The position numbers and the translations under genes are program-made. This document shows, piece after piece, positions 5,966 to 13,319 of a stretch of 34,280 nucleotides of DNA. This DNA comes from a virus. The notes beneath the pieces were generated by a model. The model was not told the origin of the DNA, did not search any database, and saw only the letters and a program-made list of their open reading frames with translations. The stretch is taken from positions 1 to 34,280 of the IMG/VR virus record IMGVR_UViG_3300012964_000031; one strand, given 5' to 3'. How positions within the stretch are numbered: position 1 is the stretch's first letter; each line of letters begins with the position of its first letter.

Positions 5966-7467
5966 CGGTGCGAACGCCCAAACGCAGAACCAGCTCCGAA
6001 CCGATCGCCGTCGATGGCCTTCGCCGCGTCTATGGCGCCTTGGGCTACCGCAGCGCCCGCATCGCCGCCTCCGAGGGCCGCAGCTATTCGGCCTACGCGG
6101 GTGAAACGCACGATGAGCGGGACCGCACCAAGCTCGTCAACCAATCGCGGGACTTCATGCGCAACAACGCGATCTACAAGGGCATGATCGAACGGATGGT
6201 CAGCTACATCGTCGGCAATGGTTTCGAGCTGCAACTGACCGGGGCCGCCGACGGGACGATTAAAAAGGTCGAGGGACTCTGGCGGGCGTGGTTCGCCAAG
6301 CCGGAGATCCGCAACCTGCTCTCGGGGGCGGAGGTCTCGAGGATGGAGTGCCGCGAGCTTCTCGTAGCCGGTGACATCGCCAACTTGAAAACCGATAAAG
6401 GCGTCCTCCAGCTCTTCGAGGCCGAGCAGATCGACTCGAACCAGACCAAGAAAATTCCCAACGGGATCAAAAAAGACGACTTCGGCCGGCCGGTGGAATT
6501 TTCCTTGTGCCCCTGGGGCACGCACGGCATCGACAAAACGAAGGCCCAGCTCATCGCGGCGGAGAACATTCTTTTTCTGACCAATCCCGAGCGGCCCAGC
6601 AGCATTCGCGGTGTGCCCGCCTGCCAGAGTTCCTTCGCTATGCTGCACCGGATCAACGATGTCTGCGACAGCGAGGCCATCGCCTGGCAGCTCCTCTCGA
6701 GACTGGCCGTCTCGATCATCCGGGAACAGGGACCCGAGCAGGCCTATACCGAATCCAAAGAGGACCCCAATAAAACAACCGAGGATTTGGAAGGGGACCT
6801 CGCCACGCGATTGACGGAGCTGGATTACGCCCTGATCTTTCACGGCAAGCCGGGCGAAACGGTTCAGGGCATCGAGCGCAATATCCCCGGCATGAATTTT
6901 TCTGAGTCGCTGCGGATGTTCCTGCGGCTCTTAGGTCTGCCCATCGGCTGCCCCCTGGAGCTGGTGCTCTTAGATTGGACCAAGAGCAATTACAGCCAGT
7001 CGCGGGCCGTGTTAGAGCAGGCGTTCGAGAACTTCCTCTTCTGGCAGTACAAACTGCGTGACTTTTTCTACCAGCCGCTCCTGGATTGGAAGCTCTCAGC
7101 CTGGCAGAGCCAGGAAAGCGCTGTCGGCAAGAACAACAAGTTCGCAGCCAACTGGATCATGCCGACCTTCCCCTGGATCGACCAGCTCAAGGAGGTCCAG
7201 GCCTACGCCGAGAAGGTCGAGCGTGGCTTCACGACGCACAGCCAGACCTGCAAATCCCTCAAGCTCGATCCCGATGAGGTCCTCGAGCAGCGGGAGGCCG
7301 AGATCCATAGCGCCATCGAGCGGTCCCAGCGCATCGAGAAAGAGACGGGCGTCGCCGTGCCCTGGCAGCACTTCGCGGGCCTCAAACCGCCGACCGCGGC
7401 GCCGATGAAGACCGATGAATCCGATTCCTCCGAAGCATCGGATAAAGAAAAAGAAGGAGATGAATAA
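5962..7467 (+). CDS. Portal protein, lambda gpB family
   Basis: The dodecameric ring at the unique head vertex is the conduit for DNA and the base of the connector. The protein has about 501 residues, matching the lambda portal family. Recognisable stretches are RDFMRNNAIYKGMIERMVSY and YIVGNGFEL near the start, the LLVAGD and LQLFEAEQIDS region, and LGLPIGCPLELVL followed by TKSNYSQSRAVLEQAFENF, a conserved family segment near residues 325-380. I chose the ATG at 5962 because it overlaps the upstream stop (ATGA) and follows GGGGAGGG; the frame is open further upstream, but only as a shadow. The gene ends in TAATG, overlapping the protease start by one base. Confidence 0.92.
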   Translation: MTVRTPKRRTSSEPIAVDGLRRVYGALGYRSARIAASEGRSYSAYAGETHDERDRTKLVNQSRDFMRNNAIYKGMIERMVSYIVGNGFELQLTGAADGTIKKVEGLWRAWFAKPEIRNLLSGAEVSRMECRELLVAGDIANLKTDKGVLQLFEAEQIDSNQTKKIPNGIKKDDFGRPVEFSLCPWGTHGIDKTKAQLIAAENILFLTNPERPSSIRGVPACQSSFAMLHRINDVCDSEAIAWQLLSRLAVSIIREQGPEQAYTESKEDPNKTTEDLEGDLATRLTELDYALIFHGKPGETVQGIERNIPGMNFSESLRMFLRLLGLPIGCPLELVLLDWTKSNYSQSRAVLEQAFENFLFWQYKLRDFFYQPLLDWKLSAWQSQESAVGKNNKFAANWIMPTFPWIDQLKEVQAYAEKVERGFTTHSQTCKSLKLDPDEVLEQREAEIHSAIERSQRIEKETGVAVPWQHFAGLKPPTAAPMKTDESDSSEASDKEKEGDE

Positions 7468-9047
7468 TGCCTTATCCCAACGAGCACAGCGCGCGATTGC
7501 AGGATCCGGGCCGATTCAATCCTGACACCTTTCGCCGCACGGATGATGGGACGATCTACGGTAAGATCAAGGTCCCCGCGACGGCGGCGGTGATCTGGGG
7601 CAAGCTCAAAGGCAAAGATAAACCGGCGGATAATCCCATACCGCAGGCGATTCGTTTCCCAACGAAGAATTGGACCGCCGATCGGGCCCGCAAGTGGCTC
7701 AAGGATAACAACGTTAAATATATTCGCTTCGAGCCGGCCAGCGGCGGCAAGGAAAAGAGCCAGCAGGATGAAAACCAGCGAACGGCAACGATTCAAACTC
7801 TGCTGGCGCAATTGAGATCGCAGATGTGGGCAATGGAGGCGCATGCCCTGGAATCGCTCTTTGAAGCGATTGCCTCCCAGCAGACGATTCCACCGCCCAA
7901 TGTGGCCATTGACGTAAAGCCGGCCGGCCTGAAGATCGATGGCTCGACGGCCATCATTCCGATCAAAGGCGTGCTGATGCGAGAGATCCCGGTTGCCTTG
8001 AGCTGGTGGGGCATTCAGGGCACCAGCTATATCTGGATTCAGCAGCAGCTTAGCGAGGCCCTCGCCAGCGAGCAAATCAAGCAGATTCGTCTGGATATCG
8101 ATTCGCCGGGAGGCACCGTTCCGGGCGTCGATGAGACGGCCGAATTGATTCGGGCCGCCAGGGAACAAAAACCCATTGTGGCCGTTGTCGATGACTTATG
8201 CGCCTCGGCGGCTTATTGGCTCGCCAGTCAGGCCGAGCGAATCGAGGCGACAAAAAATTCCGAAGCGGGTTCCATCGGGGTTTTCAGCGTCTATTGGGAT
8301 CTTTCGGCCCGCGCCAAAGAAATGGGCGTGAAAGTAATCGTTATCAAATCCGGTGAGCATAAAGCCATGGGCGTGCCTGGCGCCGAGATTAGCGAGACTC
8401 AGATTGCCGGCATTCAGCAAATCATCGACGGCATCGCCGAGAACTTCATCGCCGCCGTTGCCGCTGGGCGCCAGCGCGCCAAGGAAGATGTCCGCATCTG
8501 GGCGACCGGCCAGCTCTGGTTAGCTGAGACGGCCAAGCAGCTCGGCGTCATCGACAAAGTGACATCGCTACAAATCAAAGTTCCTCAATCCAAGGAGAAA
8601 ATCATGGACATGACCGATGAACAAATCAATGCGCAGATCGAGAAGAACCAATTGCGCGAAGCGGCCGAGAAAGAGCAGCGTGAGCGGCTCGGCCAATTGA
8701 AGGCGGCGTTCCCGGATGACCTGGCTTTCGCCGTCGATGCCTTCGAGAAGGGTTTGACCGTCGAGCAGGCCAAGGCCAACTACTGCGACGTCCTGCGCGA
8801 GAAGCTCAAAGACCAGGGCAAAAAGACCGGCGACAAGACGAGCGGCGCCCCGCCCATTGCCGAGAACAGCTCGGATGCAACGGCCCAGGGTGATTTTCTC
8901 GCTGAGGCCAGGCAGCTCGCCAAAGAAAAAGGCATCACGATGACGGCGGCGATGAAGCAGTTGAACCGCCGCAACCCGGGTCTGCACGCCGCCTTCGTGC
9001 AGCGCTGCGAAAGCGAAGGCAAGCGGATGTACCAGGAAGCTTGCTGA
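7467..9047 (+). CDS. Prohead protease, S49/SppA type, fused to scaffold
   Basis: This capsid maturation protease resembles lambda gpC. Three parts are visible. Residues 1-95 form an N-terminal domain with KNWTADRARKWLKDNNVKYI, a motif common in phage capsid proteases and their neighbours. Residues about 155-375 are the S49 peptidase: LDIDSPGG forms the oxyanion region, Ser247 in CASAAYW is the nucleophile, and Lys299 in SGEHKAMG is the likely general base. From residue 380 on, a charged helical part (MDMTDEQINAQ, then AEKEQRERL) looks like a scaffold. It starts one base inside the portal stop. The N-terminal domain is an addition compared with lambda gpC (439 residues). Confidence 0.9.
   Translation: MPYPNEHSARLQDPGRFNPDTFRRTDDGTIYGKIKVPATAAVIWGKLKGKDKPADNPIPQAIRFPTKNWTADRARKWLKDNNVKYIRFEPASGGKEKSQQDENQRTATIQTLLAQLRSQMWAMEAHALESLFEAIASQQTIPPPNVAIDVKPAGLKIDGSTAIIPIKGVLMREIPVALSWWGIQGTSYIWIQQQLSEALASEQIKQIRLDIDSPGGTVPGVDETAELIRAAREQKPIVAVVDDLCASAAYWLASQAERIEATKNSEAGSIGVFSVYWDLSARAKEMGVKVIVIKSGEHKAMGVPGAEISETQIAGIQQIIDGIAENFIAAVAAGRQRAKEDVRIWATGQLWLAETAKQLGVIDKVTSLQIKVPQSKEKIMDMTDEQINAQIEKNQLREAAEKEQRERLGQLKAAFPDDLAFAVDAFEKGLTVEQAKANYCDVLREKLKDQGKKTGDKTSGAPPIAENSSDATAQGDFLAEARQLAKEKGITMTAAMKQLNRRNPGLHAAFVQRCESEGKRMYQEAC
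8604..9047 (+). CDS. Nested scaffold protein, Nu3-like, in frame within the protease gene
   Basis: An ATG in the protease frame is preceded by AAGGAG with a 6-base gap, an ideal ribosome site where none is needed for the long protein. It would give a 147-residue product that begins exactly where the peptidase domain ends and consists of the charged helical scaffold-like part. Lambda makes its scaffold Nu3 in the same way from within gene C. A run of TAAFPDD-like and LTVEQAKANYCDVL helices and the C-terminal FVQRCESEGKRM fit an internal scaffold. The start is visible; production of the short form is inferred. Confidence 0.72.
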   Translation: MDMTDEQINAQIEKNQLREAAEKEQRERLGQLKAAFPDDLAFAVDAFEKGLTVEQAKANYCDVLREKLKDQGKKTGDKTSGAPPIAENSSDATAQGDFLAEARQLAKEKGITMTAAMKQLNRRNPGLHAAFVQRCESEGKRMYQEAC

Positions 9048-9050
9048 CAA

Positions 9051-9088
9051 AAGTCGGACAGGTCAGACGGGTCGGACAGGTCAGACAA
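9051..9088 (+). repeat. GTCGGACAGGTCAGAC-type tandem repeat between protease and decoration genes
   Basis: Four GTCGGAC/GTCAGAC units occupy the gap after the protease stop and end 4 bases before AAGGAG and the next ATG. It is the same family as the copy at 5171, here untranslated. Confidence 0.85.
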
Positions 9089-9102
9089 AGTAAGGAGAAT
9101 TT

Positions 9103-9522
9103 ATGACAACCTATTCCAATTCACCGAAGACCTTCACGTCCGGCGCCGCCCTGGGCGTATTCTTGCGGGTCAAGATCGCCGGCGCCACGCGAAAGGCCTA
9201 TCTGGCCGGGGCCAGCGATTACGGCGTCGGGACGGTCCAGCAAGGCGTCGCCATCAATAAGGACGTCAGCATCCGGCTCTGGGATCACGGCGGCAGCCAC
9301 AAGTGCGTGGCCTCCGGCGCTATCCTCGCCGGTCGCAAGGTCTATGCCGCCGCCTCCGGCAAGATCGCCGCGACGGGGACGCTGCTGATCGGCACAGCGC
9401 TCGATGCCGCCAGCGGTAACAACAGCGTGATCGAGGTGCTGCCTCACCTGAACTATAAGCAATCGAGCAGCTCTTCCTCAAGTTCAAGTTCGAGCTCAAG
9501 CTCCTCTTCAAGCTCGAGCTAA
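9103..9522 (+). CDS. Capsid decoration protein copy 1 with poly-Ser tail
   Basis: Residues 1-118 form a beta-rich domain with repeated Gly/Ala turns (GVGTVQQGVAINKDVSIRLW, ILAGRKVYAAASGKI, GTLLIGTALDAASG). This pattern resembles DUF2190-type capsid cement proteins and stands in the position of lambda gpD, just before the major capsid gene. Residues 121-139 are 19 consecutive serines encoded by mixed AGC, TCN and AGT codons. The TAA at 9520 interrupts a longer Ser frame that continues for 26 more Ser codons. The second gene copy at 9659 is closely similar, especially from KVYAAASGKI onward. A ribosome site, AAGGAG, lies before the ATG. The tail probably faces outward on the capsid. Confidence 0.82.
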   Translation: MTTYSNSPKTFTSGAALGVFLRVKIAGATRKAYLAGASDYGVGTVQQGVAINKDVSIRLWDHGGSHKCVASGAILAGRKVYAAASGKIAATGTLLIGTALDAASGNNSVIEVLPHLNYKQSSSSSSSSSSSSSSSSSSS

Positions 9523-9603
9523 TCGTCCAGCTCGTCGAGCAGCTCTTCGTCATCGAGCTCATCGTCCAGCTCGTCGAGCAGCTCCTCGTCATCGAGCAGC
9601 TAA
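9520..9603 (+). other. In-frame continuation of the poly-Ser frame behind a TAA
   Basis: After the stop codon at 9520-9522 the same frame reads 26 Ser codons and nothing else before a second TAA at 9601. The stretch is a tandem pair of near-identical 39-base units (9523-9561 and 9562-9600). TAA differs from the Ser codon TCA by one base. It is either a fresh truncation of a 46-Ser tail or a leaky stop. Confidence 0.8.
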
Positions 9604-9658
9604 ATCGTCAATCTCCCGAAAGGGACGCCATCAGGCGGAAAATTGAGAAAGGGATATT

Positions 9659-10048
9659 ATGACAACAATGGCCAACAGCCCGTTCACGTTGACGGCCGGG
9701 GCCGCCATTGCGGTGTTCCTGCGCGTCAAGGCCTACGGCCGGACCGGGTATCTCGCCGGGTCCTCTGACTACGGCGTCGGCACCGCCATCGAGGGCGTTG
9801 CCAGCGGCAAGATCGTGGCCGTGCGGCTCTGGGAGCATGGTGGCAGCCATAAGTGCGTCGCCTCCGGCGCGATCAGCGCCGGCGCTAAGGTCTATGCCGC
9901 CGCCTCCGGCAAGATCGCCGCCACGGGGACGCTCTTGATCGGGACGGCGCTCGATGCCGCCAGCGGCAATAACAGCGTGATTGAGGTGCTTCCGCACATC
10001 GGGCACACGCAGTCCTCATCGAGCAGCAGCAGCTCCTCGAGCAGTTAG
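9659..10048 (+). CDS. Capsid decoration protein copy 2 with poly-Ser tail
   Basis: This tandem paralogue of the gene at 9103 has the same beta-rich fold, with blocks such as SDYGVGT, GGSHKCVASGAI, KVYAAASGKIAATGTLLIG and ALDAASGNNSVIEVLPH shared almost unchanged. The N-terminal 70 residues have diverged more (AVFLRVKAYGRTGYLAG against GVFLRVKIAGATRKAYLAG). Residues 119-129 are 11 serines, then TAG. Two slightly different subunits may share the capsid lattice, or one may be used at special positions. The leader contains a short hairpin, TCCC-GAAA-GGGA, and the ribosome site GAGAAAGGG. Confidence 0.82.
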   Translation: MTTMANSPFTLTAGAAIAVFLRVKAYGRTGYLAGSSDYGVGTAIEGVASGKIVAVRLWEHGGSHKCVASGAISAGAKVYAAASGKIAATGTLLIGTALDAASGNNSVIEVLPHIGHTQSSSSSSSSSSS

Positions 10049-10066
10049 AAGAGTCCGAACGGGGCA

Positions 10067-10114
10067 ATGAAAAAGAAACCCATACAGGGCAATGAAAAAG
10101 GAGTAAAACAATGA
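10067..10114 (+). other. Possible 15-codon leader peptide before the major capsid gene
   Basis: A short frame, MKKKPIQGNEKGVKQ, ends in a TGA that overlaps the capsid ATG (ATGA). It spans a 14-base direct repeat, GGGCAATGAAAAAG, at 10062 and 10087, of which only the second copy is followed by the working AAAGGAG site. It may be a translational coupler or simply a duplicated leader. Confidence 0.3.
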
Positions 10115-11070
10115 TTCAGAAATCAACCCACGCGGTGCCGCGAATGGATTTGGGCGTCGCCTTTCACGAGTACACGATGAGCAAGGTGCGACTGATCGCC
10201 GACGCCGTCCTGCCCATCCTGGGCGTCGCCAAGGAAGCGGCCACGATGAGCGTCACCAAGCGCAAGAACCTGACGATCCCCGCGACCAAACACGCGAACG
10301 GGGCAACGTACAATCGCGTCGAGCTCTATATGGACGATCTGGCCTACGCCTGCGTCGATCACGGTCTCGAAGGCCAGATCACGGACCGCGACCGCGAAAA
10401 GTACGCCAGTGACTTCGACGCCGAGGTTGAAAAGACCCAGGCGATCAAGACCAAGATGAAGCTGGCCAGAGAGAAGCGAGTTAAGGATCTTATCTTCAAC
10501 ACGACCACCTGGCCCAGCGGGACGGCCGCCCTCTATACGGACTATAGTTCCGCCCCTTGGGACGCCGCCGGCAGCAAGGTGATCAAACAACTCCAGACGG
10601 TCCGTGAACTGGTCCGGCTCAACTGCGGCGTCCCGGCGGATAGTCTCGTCATCAGCGAATCCTCCATGATCAACCTGATGAATAATACAGAGATTCTTGC
10701 CAAATTCCCCGGCGCCACGGCGATCACCGAGGCCATGCTGAGGGCGGCGATGGCGGCGATTTTAGGTATCCCGAACCTCATCGTCGGCCAGGCCGTCTAT
10801 AACTCCGCTGATGAGGGCCAGGATTTTAGCGGCGCCGAGATCTGGCCGGATGATTATGCCATGGTCGCTGTTCTGGGCGCCGACGGCCTGCCGATGACGG
10901 AGCCCCAGCTTGGCCGCACGATTCTGTGGGAGAATTACACACCCGACATCGAATACATCGAGATGTACCGCGAAAACCAGACCAAGAGTGACATCATCAA
11001 TGTCGAGCAGAGTATCGATGAGAAGGTCTTCGATGCCTACTTCGGCCATCTGATGAAGATCGATGCGTAA
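10111..11070 (+). CDS. Major capsid protein
   Basis: This HK97-fold shell protein has 319 residues and stands directly after the decoration genes and before the connector, as in lambda (gpE, 341 residues). Visible hallmarks are the N-terminal RMDLGVAFHEYTMSK, an E-loop-like charged region, LVRLNCGVPADSLVISESSM in the P-domain, and the C-terminal PDIEYIEMYRENQTKSDIINVEQ and KVFDAYFGHLMKI, typical of capsid proteins that end with a strand followed by a short helix. No poly-Ser tail is present, unlike its partners. The strong AAAAAGGAG ribosome site fits high expression. The stop overlaps the next start (TAATG). Confidence 0.88.
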   Translation: MIQKSTHAVPRMDLGVAFHEYTMSKVRLIADAVLPILGVAKEAATMSVTKRKNLTIPATKHANGATYNRVELYMDDLAYACVDHGLEGQITDRDREKYASDFDAEVEKTQAIKTKMKLAREKRVKDLIFNTTTWPSGTAALYTDYSSAPWDAAGSKVIKQLQTVRELVRLNCGVPADSLVISESSMINLMNNTEILAKFPGATAITEAMLRAAMAAILGIPNLIVGQAVYNSADEGQDFSGAEIWPDDYAMVAVLGADGLPMTEPQLGRTILWENYTPDIEYIEMYRENQTKSDIINVEQSIDEKVFDAYFGHLMKIDA

Positions 11071-11417
11071 TGAGCAGCGTCTTTGACGACACGCTGAAAG
11101 CGGCGGCGGATAGTTTTTTCCTGCTGCCGGACGCGGAATGGCTGACGTACTTTCCGCGAAACGGGGCCAGCCGGCGGATCCGGGCCGTAGTGACGCGAAG
11201 CGAATGGCTGGGGCTGCCGGGCGTAGAAGGCGGTTCCCGGCCACCGATGGAGGTTCTGGTGAAAAATAACGCCGCCGCCGGCATTGATAGTGAGACGGTT
11301 GATACCGGCGGCGACAGGATTGAAGTGGCCCCGAACATCAACGAGCCGCCTGCGATGTTCCGGATCGTGGAGATTGTCAATCACGATGCGGGCCTGATGC
11401 TCCTGAAGGTGCAATGA
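11070..11417 (+). CDS. Head-tail connector, gpFII-like
   Basis: The protein has 115 residues, close to lambda FII (117), and stands between the capsid and gpZ genes, where FII lies. It forms the interface between the completed head and the tail terminator. The sequence begins VFDDTLKAAADSFF, then GASRRIRAVVTR, GGSRPPMEVLVKN, DTGGDRIEV and a final strand-rich part, consistent with the small beta-barrel fold of this class. The C-terminal 118 residues of the giant fibre ending at 31543 are a clear paralogue (shared GGSRP-x2-E-x-LV-x-N and DTGGD). It overlaps the next gene by 4 bases. Confidence 0.75.
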   Translation: MSSVFDDTLKAAADSFFLLPDAEWLTYFPRNGASRRIRAVVTRSEWLGLPGVEGGSRPPMEVLVKNNAAAGIDSETVDTGGDRIEVAPNINEPPAMFRIVEIVNHDAGLMLLKVQ

Positions 11418-12001
11418 TGATTGAGATTCGGTTCGATGAGCATAAGCTCCGCCAGGTCCAGCAGCAGCTTGCAGCGATCCCCAATGCGATGCCGAAGGTG
11501 ATGAGCCGGGGCCTCAACCGCACGGCCACGCAGGCCCGAACCCTGACCAGCCGCCGGCTCTCGTCATCGACCGGGCTTCGCGTCCAGGATGTGCGGGATC
11601 GCATCGCCGTCGAGCGGGCCAGTTATAAGAACTGGCGCTCGGCCATCCGTTTCCGCGCTGGCGGCTTGCCGATTGTCCGGTTCCCTCATGAGCAGACGGG
11701 CGAGGGCATCACCTGGCGTCCCTCTCGCAATAAGACGATCCTGATCCGTCATGCGTTCCTGGCCACAATGCCGGCCAGCGGCCATAGGGGTGTGTTCCTT
11801 CGCGCTCGATACGCCAAGGGCCGCTTTATCTCGATGAAGGGCCGCAAGAAAGAGGCCATCTACGAGCAGAAGGTCCGGCTTCAGGATGTCTTTACCCAGA
11901 GCCAGGCGGAGATGGACCAAATCTATATTGAAAGTCTTGCCCGGCTTGAAAAGAATATCCACGACCAGGTGCAGTTGATTCTCAAACAGAGGGTCGCATG
12001 A
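11414..12001 (+). CDS. Minor tail protein Z-like (tail completion)
   Basis: This 195-residue, very basic protein belongs by pattern to the lambda gpZ family: MSRGLNRTATQARTLTSRRL at the start (the AINR...A-S arrangement of gpZ), RAGGLPIVRF in the middle, where gpZ has GDLPVIKL, then GRKKEAIYEQKV and a helical C-terminus. gpZ acts late in tail completion, before head joining. The gene order FII-Z-U-V is kept exactly. Start ATGATG is embedded in the end of the connector gene; the first or second ATG could serve. It overlaps the next start by 4 bases (ATGA). Confidence 0.78.
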   Translation: MMIEIRFDEHKLRQVQQQLAAIPNAMPKVMSRGLNRTATQARTLTSRRLSSSTGLRVQDVRDRIAVERASYKNWRSAIRFRAGGLPIVRFPHEQTGEGITWRPSRNKTILIRHAFLATMPASGHRGVFLRARYAKGRFISMKGRKKEAIYEQKVRLQDVFTQSQAEMDQIYIESLARLEKNIHDQVQLILKQRVA

Positions 12002-12465
12002 GCACGCCCGTCATTGAAGAGATCGCCGTCAAGCTCGTGGCTTTGATCAACCAGATCACTGTCGGCAACGGCTTCAACCAGACGCTGACCGCCGTTAGGC
12101 CCAAGCGGATCCACTTAGAGGGCGACATCAATACAGATAAGACGGTGATCATCGAGCAAATGGATGGCACGGCGGCCCTGGACGCCAACGAGACGACCGT
12201 CTGGCACCAGGGCTTCGCCATTCAGGCTTTGGTCATCGATTCGGACGATGCGACGGAGGCGCTCGATACGCGGCTCAATCAGGTGGCGGCGGATATCATC
12301 AAGAAGCTGTTCACGGGCTCTAACAGCAATTTCGACGGCCTGGCCGACGGCATATTCCTTCAGGGAACCGAGCGGTTCATTGCCGACCCGCAATTGGCCG
12401 GCATCGCCGTCAATATCATCGTGCAACTGCCGTTCGATACGGCCGATCCCTACACTCAAAACTAA
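11998..12465 (+). CDS. Tail terminator protein, gpU-like
   Basis: This 155-residue protein lies between gpZ and the tail tube gene, the position of lambda gpU, whose hexamer caps the tail tube and binds the connector. It has the alpha/beta look of the class: an N-terminal helix (EEIAVKLVALINQI), strands KTVIIEQMDG and FAIQALVIDSDD, then a long helix (RLNQVAADIIKKLF) and a final strand, AVNIIVQLPFDT. Direct residue identity with gpU is low. Starting ATGAGC overlaps the upstream TGA. No Ser tail is present, as expected for a protein buried at the neck. Confidence 0.68.
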   Translation: MSTPVIEEIAVKLVALINQITVGNGFNQTLTAVRPKRIHLEGDINTDKTVIIEQMDGTAALDANETTVWHQGFAIQALVIDSDDATEALDTRLNQVAADIIKKLFTGSNSNFDGLADGIFLQGTERFIADPQLAGIAVNIIVQLPFDTADPYTQN

Positions 12466-12476
12466 GGAGAATCACC

Positions 12477-12899
12477 ATGGGAACGCTCTATGGCTGGACA
12501 TTAACAGGCTCGATCAGCGGCATCTTAGGCAAGCTGACCAACGTCGATTACAACGGTCTGAATATCGATGAGATCGACGTCACCAATGCCGATTCGAGCG
12601 GTCAGTGGAACGAATACGAGGCGGGGTTCAAGGACCCGGGCGTTGTTTCGGCCACGCTGATTTTCACCGCCGCCCTCTACGAGACGCTGCTGGCCGCCTT
12701 CGGCGTTAGCCAGACCTGGACCTTTGAGAAAGACACGAAGGTCTTTACGGTGGCTGGCTACGTCCGAAACCCGAATGTGACGATGCCCCTGCGCAGTGCC
12801 TCGACGTGCGCCATTGAGATCCGCTGCAGCGGAGCGCCGAGCTTCAATTCGTCCAGCAGCTCCTCAAGCAGCTCCTCGAGCAGCTCGTCAAGCAGCTAA
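12477..12899 (+). CDS. Major tail tube protein with poly-Ser tail
   Basis: This is the repeating subunit of the tail tube, gpV-like by position (after U, before G/GT). Residues 1-122 show a compact beta fold: GTLYGWTLTGSISGILGKLT, then NADSSGQWNEYEAGFKDPGV, a turn often conserved in tube proteins, and strands through CAIEIRCSG. Residues 125-140 are 16 serines up to the stop. Lambda gpV carries an Ig-like domain at exactly this C-terminal place on the tube surface, so the Ser tail would stud the outside of the tail. It has a strong AAGGAG ribosome site and expression is probably high. Confidence 0.8.
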   Translation: MGTLYGWTLTGSISGILGKLTNVDYNGLNIDEIDVTNADSSGQWNEYEAGFKDPGVVSATLIFTAALYETLLAAFGVSQTWTFEKDTKVFTVAGYVRNPNVTMPLRSASTCAIEIRCSGAPSFNSSSSSSSSSSSSSSSS

Positions 12900-12923
12900 A
12901 AATATCAATCGAAAGGATAGCTT

Positions 12924-13319
12924 ATGGCCGACCAATGGGCGAACAAAGACGTTCTATTCAAACAGACCGTGCCGAAGGAGCGGTACACGATCGCGGGCGT
13001 GGGCGATGTCTGGATTCACGGCTTAACCTGCGGCCAGAAGGATGAATACGAGAACCAGGCCGTTAAGATCCTGGCCGGCAAACGGGAGGTCCGCATGGAG
13101 GACGCCCGGGCCTTGCTGCTCCTCTGGACCATCCACGATCAGCATGGCAATCGTTTCTTCAGCGAGGAGGAGATGGGCAAGATCCGGACCATCCCAGCGG
13201 CGATCTCCGAACCGATGTACGAGAAGGCCCGGCGGCTCAGCCGCATGTCCGTCGAGGACGTGGAGGGTCTCGTAAAAAACTCCGTGACGATCCAGGGCGG
13301 CGACTCCGCTATCGAATAG
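12924..13319 (+). CDS. Tail assembly chaperone, gpG-like (zero frame)
   Basis: This 131-residue protein lies between tail tube and tape measure, the position of lambda G. It is helical and acidic, with EDARALLLLWTIHDQHGN and a C-terminal MSVEDVEGLVKNSVTI. In lambda, gpG coats the tape measure during tail assembly, and a minority of ribosomes shift to make gpGT. Here codons GTA AAA AAC near the end form an A AAA AAC slippery heptamer at 13274-13280, and the -1 frame is open for a further 105 codons. The stop TAG at 13317 lies inside the predicted stimulatory hairpin. Confidence 0.82.
   Translation: MADQWANKDVLFKQTVPKERYTIAGVGDVWIHGLTCGQKDEYENQAVKILAGKREVRMEDARALLLLWTIHDQHGNRFFSEEEMGKIRTIPAAISEPMYEKARRLSRMSVEDVEGLVKNSVTIQGGDSAIE

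Noticed and set aside
5644-6843. 399-codon minus-strand frame opposite the portal gene
   Set aside because: It is a G+C-driven shadow. The portal frame is supported by family motifs, start overlap and gene order.
9520-9522. TAA reassigned to an amino acid in this genome
   Set aside because: Other genes here (terL, portal, major capsid, tail tube) end at TAA directly before or overlapping the next start, so TAA works as a stop.
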